Assembly (NCBI GenBank): GCA_017306715.1
Contig: JAFKHV010000031.1
Coordinates: 1 to 38,086, forward strand
Source: Legionella sp.
Lineage (GTDB): Bacteria > Pseudomonadota > Gammaproteobacteria > Legionellales > Legionellaceae
DNA length: 38,086 bases
Direction: 5' to 3'
The translations under genes were made by a program, and so were the position numbers. The notes under the pieces were generated by a model. It saw only the letters and a program-made list of their open reading frames with translations, was not told the origin of the DNA and did not search any database. The stretch's first letter is position 1; the number at the start of each line of letters is the position of its first letter. Below are positions 9,578 through 17,540 of the stretch, piece after piece.

Positions 9578-9615
9578 AGGGAGTAATGGAACAGCCAACC
9601 GACTTAAGGATAATA
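9578..9615 (+). repeat. Left inverted repeat of Tn3-family element (IRL)
   Basis: This 38-bp sequence begins AGGGAGTAATGGAAC and includes CCAACCGACTTAAGGA. It matches the reverse complement of 15902-15939 at 33 of 38 positions. Tn3-family ends are typically 38 bp starting GGGG; here the first G is an A, so this end is slightly degenerate. Confidence 0.8.
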
Positions 9616-9762
9616 GTCTTGCTGAACCATCTTCTGCTATGGTTAATAGACTTAACGTTTGCTAAATAAAGTAGAAGACCTCCATCTTGTATTTAAATGG
9701 CTCGTAGCATAAATTTTTCGCAATTTAAATGGTGATGGTGAGGAAGGTCTATCAGTTTCCGC

Positions 9763-10974
9763 TTAAATTTCCTCTTCGGCCGCCGTCGTAGGAGGCGATT
9801 CCACACTGGATTTTTCAGAACTTAAGGCTGGCGTTGGAGAATGCGAGGATATCAACGTTCTCAACACAGCATAGCTGGTGCCATCAGATGCTTCTTTTGT
9901 TGCATCAGGGTTTGGAACGGGAGTTGGCGCACCTTCTGGTATAAATGCTATCATGACCCCATCATTGTCTGCTTTTTTATCCTGTCCTTGTACCTTTAAT
10001 TCAAAACTAGAGCCCTCCGTAAGCTGATAAGGCTTTAATGCAAAGGGAAGTTTTGAGTAAAACCATGTATGGGCGTAATCGATGGGAATTTTTGGTTTAA
10101 TGATGAGTGGTGCTAAAACATGGCCGTTTGCCTGCAAATCGCTATTAGCATTCGCAAAATAAACAATGCAGGATTTCTTTTCTAAATCGAGTGCCGTTTG
10201 CGCACGAAATTGATTCATATTGCCTATATGAAACGCTTTAACTGCTTTGCCAGTCTCATCAAGCTCTAAGCCCAATCCTAAACCCCATGCAAGACGCTCT
10301 TTAACTTTCATGTCTACATGTTCAGCAGCAGGGTTTGATTCTCCTGGCTGTCTTTGATAATCTTGAGTTAAACTGATTTGCCTTACAAATGCCTGTTGCA
10401 TAATAGGACGAGGATCCTGCATCCAGGCAGTCATCGGCTTTGTATAATCACTGGCTGTTGTGTAGAGGCTATAGCGGCATCAGCTTTATCTTCCGAGGCT
10501 CCCGGTGGCATAAAACTACTCTTTTTCATATCCAAAGCCAACTCACAAATACATGCTCCTGAGCTAAAACATCCAGTGACTTTCCAGTTTGTTCCTTAAT
10601 AACTCTTTGTAAATACTCAAGCCCCGTACCTGAGTAGGCTTATTCAGTACCAGGTTTAAAACTTAAAGCAGCACTGGCATCAATCCCTAGCCCGGATGTG
10701 TGTGATAGGAGCATCCGTGGCGTAATTGCTTGAGCTCTTTCAATATCTACTTCACTTCATCGCCTGCCATGTTCATGAAATAATTTTTCTAAAGGAAGCA
10801 CTTCATGTAAAGGTCATCTAGCCCACTTTCGGCATTTTCTCCAGATCTACTTAAAATACCTTTGTCGATAAGTTTTAATACCAGGTAAGTAAAAACAGGC
10901 TTGCTCAAAGAGGCTGCACCGAAAACAGTATCATCCTTAACATCCCTCACAATTGAAGTATCACGATACTCCAA
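9763..10974 (-). pseudogene. Serine beta-lactamase-like hydrolase, broken
   Basis: Read on the minus strand from 10974, the first frame holds AASLSKPVFTYLVLKLIDKG, with the SxxK nucleophile motif of class C beta-lactamase-like hydrolases. The middle is recoverable across stops and shifts: ITPRMLLSHTSGLGIDASAA, then FKPGTE, a stop, and AYSGTGLEYLQ, the second active-site motif (Y-S-G in place of Y-x-N). The last 223 codons (9763-10434) are open: HIGNMNQFRAQTALDLEKKS, then VYFANANSD, and a Pro/Ser/Glu-rich tail. The start is a TTG without a ribosome-binding site and the true N-terminus is absent. At least two frameshifts and one stop kill the gene. The family hydrolyses peptides or esters; the original substrate is unknown. 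Confidence 0.75.
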
Positions 10975-10997
10975 GATTACTTCTAACAGAGATTAAA

Positions 10998-11510
10998 ATG
11001 ACCAACAAAATTAGTATTCAGCAATACACGCCTGACGATGCGCAACAGTTGGCTAATATTTATTATTTCACGATTCATAATATTGCTATTCAAGTTTACT
11101 TAGAAGAACATGCTCATGCCTGGGCCCCAGCATCCTCCTTAGAATTAACAGGATGGAAGAAAAAGTGGGAATTTCGCCCCTGGTTGCGCTAATGGACAAT
11201 ACAATAGTTGGTTTTACAGAATTTGAATCAAATGGTCATATTGATTATTTCTATGTTCATCATGAGTATCTAGGATGTGGCATAGGCTCCTCTATAATGG
11301 CTGAGGTCTTTAAGAGTTGATCACCTAAATCTAAAGAGAGTGTTTGCTGAGGTGAATATTACCGAGAAACCATTTTTTGAATCCAAAGGATTTAACGTTG
11401 TTAAACAACAAATGGTGGAAATTGAGGAGTCGAACTTACGAACTTTATTATGGAGAAGGTCCGACCGTAAATTTTTACAGAATTCGTCGATGCTCTATAA
11501 GCATTCATAA
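10998..11510 (+). pseudogene. GNAT N-acetyltransferase, frameshifted
   Basis: ATG at 10998 opens MTNKISIQQYTPDDAQQLAN, a typical GNAT start. The first frame ends at 11192. Another frame continues with VALMDNTIVGFTEFESNGHI, then DYFYVHHEYLGCGIGSSIMA, which contains the acetyl-CoA-binding G-C-G-I-G-S loop (usual form Q/RxxGxG/A). A further shift near 11320 leads to FAEVNITEKPFFESKGF and ends at TAA 11508-11510. Two frameshifts are needed to read it through. It would have transferred an acetyl group to an amine of unknown identity. Confidence 0.7.
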
Positions 11511-11572
11511 GAGAAGGCCTAATGATAATATAAGAATCAAATATCGATAAAATTTTTACAAATAAGTATTTT

Positions 11573-11745
11573 ATGCCAAACTACATGCGACTGACCTTGA
11601 AATCCGAACGACTTCAGTTACTCCCTGCATCACTCAAATACCCAGAAGATTTATGCAAATAATTTACGGCCGAAATTACAGAGCATATGTGGCTCAGCGC
11701 TCCAAAAGCAGAAGAGGAAATTATTTGTCCGATACTGAGGCTGTA
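11573..11745 (+). pseudogene. RimJ/RimL-like acetyltransferase fragment
   Basis: ATG at 11573 reads MPNYMRLTLKSERLQLLPAS, as at the start of RimJ/RimL-type GNATs. After a TAA the frame goes on with FTAEITEHMWLSAPKAEEEI. Sequence beyond about 11745 no longer resembles the family, so only the N-terminal third remains. Confidence 0.55.
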
Positions 11746-11851
11746 TTAAAATCAGCTCATTATTAATAACAATACTGGATAGCACTGATTTTAAGATTGG
11801 TGATAGAGTTAATAAAATAAACCACTCGGCTTTGTTTTTAAATAAATCGAA

Positions 11852-11880
11852 TTGATAACAAAGTAATCACATGTTAAAAT
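11852..11880 (+). promoter_or_regulatory. Promoter of TraB/GumN-like gene
   Basis: TTGATA (11852-11857) and TAAAAT (11875-11880) are 17 bases apart. The -10 overlaps the upstream ATG at 11879, which supports the next in-frame ATG (11912) as the real start. Confidence 0.5.
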
Positions 11881-11911
11881 GACGCTTTATTTTCCACAGA
11901 GAGACAAATAC

Positions 11912-13204
11912 ATGAGTATTTTTTTTAAAATAACGGCGCCAAATGGAGAAGTTAGTTATCTTTTTGGAGTATTGCACAAAGGCGATACAGAGGATGTCAC
12001 TCTTCCTTTAGAAGTTAAGAAGGCTTTTGAACAAGCAACGACTTGTGTTTTTGAAGTAGATACCGTTAGCTTAATGAATGATCCTATAATTACAAGCGAG
12101 TTAACTTTAGAATGGCAAAATGCTCAAACTCCATATTTATCTCGAATTCCTCAAGATTATATCTACAGCATTAGAAGAAACTATATAAAAACATTAGATA
12201 AACAGATGAAAGAAAGTCCAGGGTTGTCCTTTCTATTAGATAAGATCACGGAAAACCTGGTAAAGCTCCCACCAATACAATTTGTTCAGGAAATGATGGC
12301 TAGAGACGCGGAGCCAGTTGATAGCGCAAAATTGATTAATGGATTAGATATACTCTTGATGAAATATGCCACATTGAAAAACAAAAAAACAGTTTACTTA
12401 GAATCCCACGAAGAGCAACTATCTGCCGGATATGGATATAAACTTAATATCCTAGAGCAAATTGTATTGTACCGTTTTATAGAATCAGAACTTGCAAAAG
12501 GCAGAAAATTTTCTAGTTTGAAGGAACTAGAGCATGCATATCATCAACAAGATATTCAGAAGTTACAAGATATGTTTCGCGTTTTTCCCGACACAATGGA
12601 TGTTCCTGTACCGGTTCGTCGATATTTTGATGAACTTAGCGTCAGTAGAGATATCATCATGGCTGAAAGAATGAAGCCTAGTCTAGACAATGGAAATGCG
12701 TTCGTAGCCGTTGGTGCGTGCCACTTAAAAGGGATAACCGATAAATTAAAAATGGAAGGTTATACCATTGAGTCTGTATCTTTGGGAAAACGGCATTATC
12801 CTATAGAAGGCTCTATAGAGGATGGAGAAAAAGTCGCTGCATTTAGAAAAATATATACGGCCCTGTTTTCTGCGCAAACAAGTTTCTTCAAAAAGCGAGG
12901 TTTTGTACCTACCGATGATAGGGTGGTGTCTTTACAAGAAATTCAAGATTACATGAGTACAAATAAAAATACACGCACTCACAAAGCATGGGAATTAGCT
13001 GAAAAACATTATAAAAATATATCCTCGGCCAACTGTGAGCTGCTAAAAAGTATTTGCCAAGAAGGTTATGCTAGAAGCAGTAGTTTCTTAGGATTATTTA
13101 GGCGAACAAAAATTAATCTAAATGATGCTCAAAGTGTAGCGGAGGCCTCTCCTGAAACCAGAACGGGTGCCGTCCGAGCAATATTAAATGGACCACCAAT
13201 TTAG
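11912..13204 (+). CDS. TraB/GumN (Tiki-superfamily) protein, effector-like
   Basis: 430 residues from the ATG at 11912, preceded by GAGAG and downstream of the promoter. The N-terminus has SYLFGVLHKGD (G-x-x-H) and the later part has FVAVGACHLKG (G-x-x-H), the two paired His motifs that define TraB/GumN and the Tiki metalloprotease superfamily. Some members cleave peptides and others have no known activity. No signal peptide or lipobox is visible, unlike secreted GumN proteins, so it is cytosolic or delivered by another route. The C-terminus carries FLGLFRRTK (from residue 392) and ETRTGAVRAIL, a layout shared with the LRR protein at 443-3121. It is the only intact cargo gene besides resolvase and toxin pair inside the transposon. 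Effector status is inference. Confidence 0.7.
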   Translation: MSIFFKITAPNGEVSYLFGVLHKGDTEDVTLPLEVKKAFEQATTCVFEVDTVSLMNDPIITSELTLEWQNAQTPYLSRIPQDYIYSIRRNYIKTLDKQMKESPGLSFLLDKITENLVKLPPIQFVQEMMARDAEPVDSAKLINGLDILLMKYATLKNKKTVYLESHEEQLSAGYGYKLNILEQIVLYRFIESELAKGRKFSSLKELEHAYHQQDIQKLQDMFRVFPDTMDVPVPVRRYFDELSVSRDIIMAERMKPSLDNGNAFVAVGACHLKGITDKLKMEGYTIESVSLGKRHYPIEGSIEDGEKVAAFRKIYTALFSAQTSFFKKRGFVPTDDRVVSLQEIQDYMSTNKNTRTHKAWELAEKHYKNISSANCELLKSICQEGYARSSSFLGLFRRTKINLNDAQSVAEASPETRTGAVRAILNGPPI

Positions 13205-13466
13205 CTATCGAACTCGTGCGCCAAGGAAGGCGTGTTGATTTTTATTATACAAAGTGTTTGCAACGTCTGGATTGAGGCAAGGGTCTTAGTGCGTGATGTG
13301 ATAAACTACCCCACTTCTTCCTATTCCGAGGCATTCCGGTACACCAATAAACAGGAATAACGGCAATGAACATTCATTCACGCTTTATGCCGTATCCACA
13401 CAGCGGGTCGTGCCCTGAGTCTTTCGCTCACCTCTGCTTTCGCGCAATGTAAATACAAACCGATCT
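13205..13466. other. Junction between cargo and truncated transposase
   Basis: About 260 bases without a supported gene. A short open stretch from 13367 (MNIHSRFMPYPHSGSCPESF) to a stop near 13452 is locally more GC-rich, but has no recognised family and no ribosome-binding site. The transposase coding sequence ends abruptly at the right border, so this is probably a deletion or recombination scar. Confidence 0.35.
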
Positions 13467-14131
13467 TTATGAATCCAACTGTTTCCTGTATAGTGCAAGT
13501 AATGATTGGCGCTGCTTATCTGCTACCAATAGTAAATTATTAAGTTTCTCTGTTTGGTCATCAGTTAAATTTTTAATCAGCGATCGCCATAAGTGAGTAT
13601 CCATTCTACTACGAATTTCAGCAATAAAACGTTCTACCGTTGTTATTCCGGGCAATAACACTTTATTGTTTATAAGCCATAACATTGTTTGCTCAAATAG
13701 TAATCCTGGCCTATCTGTTCCAGTCCAAAATAAAGCATACAACCACCGATCTAGCTTAAAACGAATACCTTTCTCATTAAACTCTTTAATCCATAACGTA
13801 CTCTTATTTCAGCAGTATGCCGCCATCGTTGTTCACTTTGTTGGTAGCGTTGAAGGCAATTCTGAATATCATTTACATTAATTTGTGTGGCTATGCGCTC
13901 AATGATTTTATCAGGAATTTCGGTCAAATCACTGTAAAAAGTGCCGACAAACCTTGCTGTAGTTAACTGAAGCGCATAACCCAATCTGCCAAACTGGCCT
14001 CGTTTATTTCCTATCCATTCTAAGTCCTTATCATCGGGGGAAAAATAATTAGTAATAAATTCTGGCGTTAGATCATTAGGATACCTGCCATAGTTTTCAA
14101 GATGAGCAGGAGAAAGATAATCAACCGGCAT
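13467..14131 (-). pseudogene. tnpA: Tn3-family transposase, N-terminal fragment
   Basis: ATG at 14131 begins MPVDYLSPAHLENYGRYPND and contains RGQFGRLGYALQLTTARFVG, as in the N-terminal DUF4158 region of Tn3 transposases, which helps bind the 38-bp ends. A one-base shift near 13795 moves the reading to KEFNEKGIRFKLDRWLYALF, then WTGTDRPGLLFE and onward to a stop at 13467. Only about 220 of the usual 950-1000 residues remain, so the DDE catalytic domain is gone. It is divergent from the resolvase across the res site, the standard Tn3 subgroup arrangement. Confidence 0.85.
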
Positions 14132-14151
14132 AAAATCTCAATATAAAGCGT

Positions 14152-14263
14152 GTTGCAAAACTTCTAAGATTTGCAACAAATGACATCAGACGAAATTTAC
14201 TGAGTTAAACTTGTCGCAAAAATTAGATGCAAAAGTCTATTGTTTTGCGCTATAATTTGCAAC
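14152..14263. promoter_or_regulatory. res site with three resolvase subsites
   Basis: Three inverted motifs lie between tnpA and tnpR. Subsite I is GTTGCAAA (14152-14159) with TTTGCAAC (14170-14177). Subsite II is GTCGCAAA...TGCAAAA (14213-14234). Subsite III is TTTTGCGC...TTTGCAAC (14243-14263). The third overlaps a TATAAT (14251-14256), which would be the tnpR -10, so resolvase binding should repress its own gene. The spacing of one separate and two close sites is as in classic res regions. Confidence 0.7.
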
Positions 14264-14282
14264 AACATTTTAGGAATTTGAT

Positions 14283-14828
14283 ATGAAAATTGGGTATGCT
14301 CGGGTTTCTACCGCAGATCAAAATTTAGAGCTACAACTTACTGCATTGAAAGAGGCGGGTTGCAGTCGAATTTATCAGGAAAAAATTTCAGGCGCAAAAA
14401 AAGATCGTCCTGAATTAGAACGTCTACTAGATCAACTTCGCCCTAGTGATGTAGTGATTGTTTGGAAATTAGATAGGTTAGCTCGTTCTACCCATCACTT
14501 ATTAGAATTTGTAGAAAGAATAAGAATAGCTGATGCTTCTTTTTGTTCGCTTTCTGAACCGTGGGCAGATACAACGTCTCATGCAGGAAAAATGATCATG
14601 ACCGTATTTGCTGGTATTGCTGAATTTGAACGTGATTTAATTCGTGAGCGTACTTCTGCGGGACGTATAGCAGCTAAACAACGCGGGATTCGATTTGGCC
14701 GCCCCAAAAAAATGAATGACGAACAAAAATTATTAGCAAGGCGGCTATTAGAAGAAAATAAATCGGTGAGCGAAATAGCTAAGACATTTAATGTCCATAA
14801 AGCAACAATCTACCGCCTTGCGGAATAA
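14283..14828 (+). CDS. tnpR: Serine recombinase (Tn3-type resolvase)
   Basis: 181 residues. The start KIGYARVST places the catalytic Ser at residue 9. The catalytic domain continues through KLDRLARSTHHLLEFVE, then AGKMIMTVFAGIAEFERDLI and the RERTSAG helix. The C-terminus is a helix-turn-helix (SVSEIAKTFNVHKATIYRLA) that binds the res subsites. The enzyme resolves transposition cointegrates through a 5'-phosphoserine link. The gene is full length and all visible catalytic residues are present, so it may still act even though its transposase is truncated. Confidence 0.95.
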   Translation: MKIGYARVSTADQNLELQLTALKEAGCSRIYQEKISGAKKDRPELERLLDQLRPSDVVIVWKLDRLARSTHHLLEFVERIRIADASFCSLSEPWADTTSHAGKMIMTVFAGIAEFERDLIRERTSAGRIAAKQRGIRFGRPKKMNDEQKLLARRLLEENKSVSEIAKTFNVHKATIYRLAE

Positions 14829-14875
14829 TATATAGATGTTGTCTCAATAATACAACGATAAAAAAGGAGTGAACA

Positions 14876-15106
14876 ATGGCCCTTAGCGAACAAGCAATTT
14901 CTTTTTTAGAAGAGCACATTCCAGAGCTCGCTAGTGTAGCATTTACTCAAGCTTATTGGGCAGCTCTTGCATCAGGAAGCAGTGTTCTTGTGAGTGATCA
15001 TGGAAATTTAATAGAAGTATTTCCTGATGGCACACATAAATTCATCAAACATTTACCCCCAGCGACGCCAGTTACTCGTGGTCAAAAATTGGAAAGAAAT
15101 TCATGA
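14876..15106 (+). CDS. Small partner of zeta-type toxin, putative antitoxin
   Basis: 76 residues, preceded by AGGAG. The first half is helical (SEQAISFLEEHIPELASVAF) and the second half has VLVSDHGNLIEVFPDGTHKF. Its stop overlaps the start of the toxin-like gene by 4 bases (ATGA), so the two are translationally coupled. It is not the epsilon antitoxin fold by sequence. Antitoxin function is inferred from position and size alone. Confidence 0.65.
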   Translation: MALSEQAISFLEEHIPELASVAFTQAYWAALASGSSVLVSDHGNLIEVFPDGTHKFIKHLPPATPVTRGQKLERNS

Positions 15107-15846
15107 CTCAAGAAACGCTACGATTGCGCATGTTTGCAGGTCCAAATGGTTCTGGTAAAAGCACATTTAAATCCATTATTCGCCCAGAATTGCTCGGGGT
15201 ATTTGTTAATCCAGATGAAATCGAGAAGCAAATTTGTGAGTATGATTTTTTAGATCTTAAAAGCTATCAGATAGAGTCTACAGAAAAAGAAATTTTGGAC
15301 TTTTTCTCTAAATCAACGCTTCTAAAAAAGGCAGATCTTTTAGACGAGGTGCAAGATTTGCGCTTTAATGAAGGTAAGTTGAGTTTTTTCAGTGTGGAAG
15401 TAAATGCGTATTTTGCTTCAGTCGCGGCAGATTTTATTCGCCATAAGCTTATTCAGTGCTCAAAATCTTTTACCTTTGAGACTGTTATGTCTTTTACAGA
15501 TAAAATTGAACTGCTTCGAGAGGCCCAATTAAGAGGTTATCGAACCTATTTATATTATGTCGCTACAGAAGATCCTGTTATTAATATTTCACGTGTTCAA
15601 TATAGGGTAAAAATGGGTGGACATTCTGTTCCAGAAGATAAGATTGTAAGCCGCTACCAACGCTCTCTTGATTTGCTAATTGAGGCCATTAAATTTACTA
15701 ATCGTGCGTATATTTTTGATAATTCCACTCATGAGCATATCTGGCTAGCAGAGGTAACAAATGGAAGTTTGCTGGAAATGAAAACAGATCAAGTGCCAGA
15801 ATGGTTTAAGAAAGCTTTAGGAGAAAAATTTAACATAGGATGTTAA
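15103..15846 (+). CDS. Zeta-toxin-like P-loop kinase
   Basis: 247 residues. The Walker A motif GPNGSGKST is at residues 13-21, followed by VFVNPDEIEKQ, as in zeta toxins and related kinases (COG4185 type). The central SFTFETVMSF and LRGYRTYLYYVAT segments and RVKMGGHSVPEDKIVSRYQRS are typical of the family. Family members phosphorylate UDP-amino sugars and block cell-wall synthesis, or are uncharacterised kinases. It ends 55 bases before the right transposon repeat, a usual place for a stabilising toxin-antitoxin passenger. Toxicity is inferred. Confidence 0.8.
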   Translation: MTQETLRLRMFAGPNGSGKSTFKSIIRPELLGVFVNPDEIEKQICEYDFLDLKSYQIESTEKEILDFFSKSTLLKKADLLDEVQDLRFNEGKLSFFSVEVNAYFASVAADFIRHKLIQCSKSFTFETVMSFTDKIELLREAQLRGYRTYLYYVATEDPVINISRVQYRVKMGGHSVPEDKIVSRYQRSLDLLIEAIKFTNRAYIFDNSTHEHIWLAEVTNGSLLEMKTDQVPEWFKKALGEKFNIGC

Positions 15847-15901
15847 TGACATCAAACAACAGGACGAAAAATTTTTGGAAATTAAGAACCCCAGAAATAT
15901 T

Positions 15902-15939
15902 AATTGTCCTTAAGTCGGTTGACCGTTCCATTACTCCCC
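15902..15939 (-). repeat. Right inverted repeat of Tn3-family element (IRR)
   Basis: Read outward on the minus strand this begins GGGGAGTAATGGAACGGTCA and continues ACCGACTTAAGGACAATT. It has the perfect GGGG terminus and matches the left end at 33 of 38 positions. Confidence 0.85.
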
Positions 15940-16149
15940 AAGCCCCAGCACGGACTGAAGTGTCTTTTATTGATCAAATAATAATCAGTGTGTATTTGTT
16001 TTGCATCGCAGTTTTTTTGACTGCAGTCCATCATGGCGAATCCCCATGTTGATTTTTGTTCTGGTTAAGAACAATCAGCAGAATACGCCAACTAATTTAA
16101 TTTATCATACCCTAGATTAGAGCATAATTTCTTAATTTGCTTAACCACA
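15940..16149. other. Flank between transposon and next remnant
   Basis: About 210 bases with no supported gene, RNA or repeat. The photolyase FAD-domain gene that the left end interrupts does not resume here. Confidence 0.4.
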
Positions 16150-16172
16150 CTCGTTATGTACTACATAACGAG
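16150..16172 (+). terminator. Rho-independent terminator-like hairpin
   Basis: CTCGTTATG pairs perfectly with CATAACGAG around TACTA (stem extendable by two more base pairs), followed by GCAGTTTTTAT on the plus strand. It would end rightward transcripts leaving the toxin gene. It also overlaps the end of the small minus-strand frame at 16161-16283. Confidence 0.65.
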
Positions 16173-16283
16173 GCAGTTTTTATTTACTTGGTTTAATTTT
16201 ACTTCAGGATAATTTTTTACTTGACCTACGATAAACCCTAGCTCCGATGCCCTGACTTTGACAAACTCAAAAGTATTTTCCAT
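16161..16283 (-). CDS. Small hypothetical protein
   Basis: ATG at 16283 encodes 40 residues starting MENTFEFVKVRASELGFIVG. It overlaps the end of the broken upstream frame by about 17 bases. GGGG lies 10 bases upstream. Its stop falls inside the hairpin at 16150-16172. No family is recognised; it may instead be an accidental frame. Confidence 0.35.
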   Translation of the reverse strand: MENTFEFVKVRASELGFIVGQVKNYPEVKLNQVNKNCLVM

Positions 16284-16706
16284 ATTTATCCCCATGGAAC
16301 GACTCTTTAAGTTTTCTGTAATTATATTCGTTGAGACGGTGTTTTTTTAACTGCACCTTGTATATGATGGGACTTTTATCAACAACTGAATGTTCCTTTT
16401 CCTCTATATAATTGATATAAAGCTTAGCCTCGCGTTCAGAACGAAAAAGAATAACCTCGCCTTCTTTCGGAACATTGTTTTTTATAACATCAGCAGAAAT
16501 ATTTTTTTAGGCTTATTATAAAATTGGCTTATTACTCCTGACTCTGAGACTTCAATTTTGGGTCCCATAGCAAAATATTCCTTATTTTGAAATAATAATT
16601 TAGCTGGTAAAGTCGTTTCTGCATATTCTGTTATTTCTTGATGGTTAGTTTTGTCGGCTACTTTTAATTTAAGCAAATCTTTTTTTTCTAATTTGTCAAA
16701 AATCAT
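16267..16706 (-). pseudogene. Hypothetical protein with a poly-A frameshift
   Basis: ATG at 16706 begins MIFDKLEKKDLLKLKVADKT and runs 74 codons. In the run of A's at about 16500, losing one base shifts it to a stop at 16482. In the restored frame it continues NISADVIKNNVPKEGEVILF and RSEREAKLYINYIEEKEH to TGA at 16267-16269, about 145 residues in all. It is lysine- and glutamate-rich with no signal peptide. The family is not recognised. Homopolymer slippage could be real or a sequencing error. Confidence 0.45.
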
Positions 16707-16708
16707 GT

Positions 16709-16737
16709 GCTATAGTTCTAAAGGGAGTTATTGTCAA
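16709..16737 (-). promoter_or_regulatory. Strong promoter beside the IS256-type element
   Basis: On the minus strand, a perfect TTGACA (16732-16737) is 17 bases from TATAGC (16709-16714). It points at the gene starting at 16706, but so closely that a transcript would start at or after the ATG. The -35 box lies next to the transposase 3' end, so the promoter may be a hybrid created by the insertion. Confidence 0.45.
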
Positions 16738-17535
16738 ATCTGGTGTATGCCCATTAGTCGGCCACTCTGTCTGACTGCTCACTGATTTGTACTCCATCTA
16801 CAAATTTCACATTATTAATAACCAAAGTTAATAGGTTAAACCCTCTGATTTTAATCCAGCGTTTTTGAGCTACCTCCATAAGTTTAAATACCATCGCCAA
16901 TGTAGTGTCTCTAGAGCCACAGTTTCTAGACTTATGAGTTCTCAAGCGCACTGTAGAGAAGGCCGATTCAATAGGGTTAGTTGTCCGTATGTGAATCCAG
17001 TGCTCTGCTGGAAAATCATAAAAAGCCAGCAGTTCCTCTTTGTCTTTAGCTAAGCACTCTATAGCTTTGGGATATTTAGCATTATAGAGAGCGATTGTAT
17101 TATCAAACGCTTTATAGGCATCCTCTCGAGTCGATGCCATCCAAATCTCATGCAAAGAGGCCTTCACCTTAGGCTGTATGGATTTGGGAAGCTTATTAAG
17201 CACGTTCGCTGTTTTATGAACCCAGCAGCGCTGATGGCGTGTGTCTGGATATATTTTGCTAAGAGCTCCCCAGAAGCCTAGTGCGCCATCCCCGATTGCT
17301 AATTTAGGTGCTGTAGGAAGGCCTCGTTGGCGTAAGCTTAAGAGCACTTCTTCCCAACTAGCCACGGACTCTCTATATCCATCAAAAATAGCAACAAACT
17401 CCTTCAATCCGCTTTCGGTGACACCAATAATCACGAGAAGGTACAGCTTATCGTCCATACGAACCTTGCTGTAAATACCATCTGCCCACCAATACAAACA
17501 GTGGCGAGAGGGTGTAGGTGGTGCCGAAAATCTTT
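16738..17535 (-). mobile_element. 5'-truncated IS256-family element
   Basis: Contains the C-terminal half of a mutator-type transposase with its own stop and a short 3' flank. The 5' half of the element is missing from about 17535, where the reading frame meets a stop in unrelated sequence. Borders are approximate because no inverted-repeat pair can be matched. Confidence 0.6.
16754..17535 (-). pseudogene. IS256-type (mutator) transposase, C-terminal half
   Basis: Residues run from GKRFSAPPTPSRHC into LYWWADGIYSKVRMD, with the first catalytic Asp in ADGIY, the second in LAIGDGALGFWGAL, and the catalytic Glu in TTNPIESAFSTVRLRT. The frame is then intact to the stop at 16754. The N-terminal DNA-binding part is absent, so a complete enzyme cannot be made. 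The open frame begins at a TTG (17497) that is simply internal. Confidence 0.85.
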
Positions 17536-17540
17536 TTCCT

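Larger units (their letters stand above)
9578..15939. mobile_element. Tn3-family transposon, degraded, about 6.4 kb
   Basis: It is bounded by inverted 38-bp repeats and contains a Tn3-type transposase N-terminus, a three-subsite res region and a serine resolvase. It also holds cargo: broken serine hydrolase, two broken GNAT genes, TraB/GumN-like gene, toxin and partner. The transposase is truncated, so the element cannot move by itself. The 5-bp flanks (about GGTTA and AAGCC) do not match, so the present ends are not from one clean insertion. The photolyase remnant on the left does not continue on the right. Several events, including deletion of most of tnpA, are likely. Confidence 0.7.

Noticed and set aside
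13367..13452. Short frame MNIHSRFMPYPHSG in the transposon junction
   Set aside because: No ribosome-binding site, no homology recognised, very short.
15840..16052. 70-codon plus-strand frame after the toxin gene
   Set aside because: It runs through the transposon inverted repeat and has no family match or ribosome-binding site.
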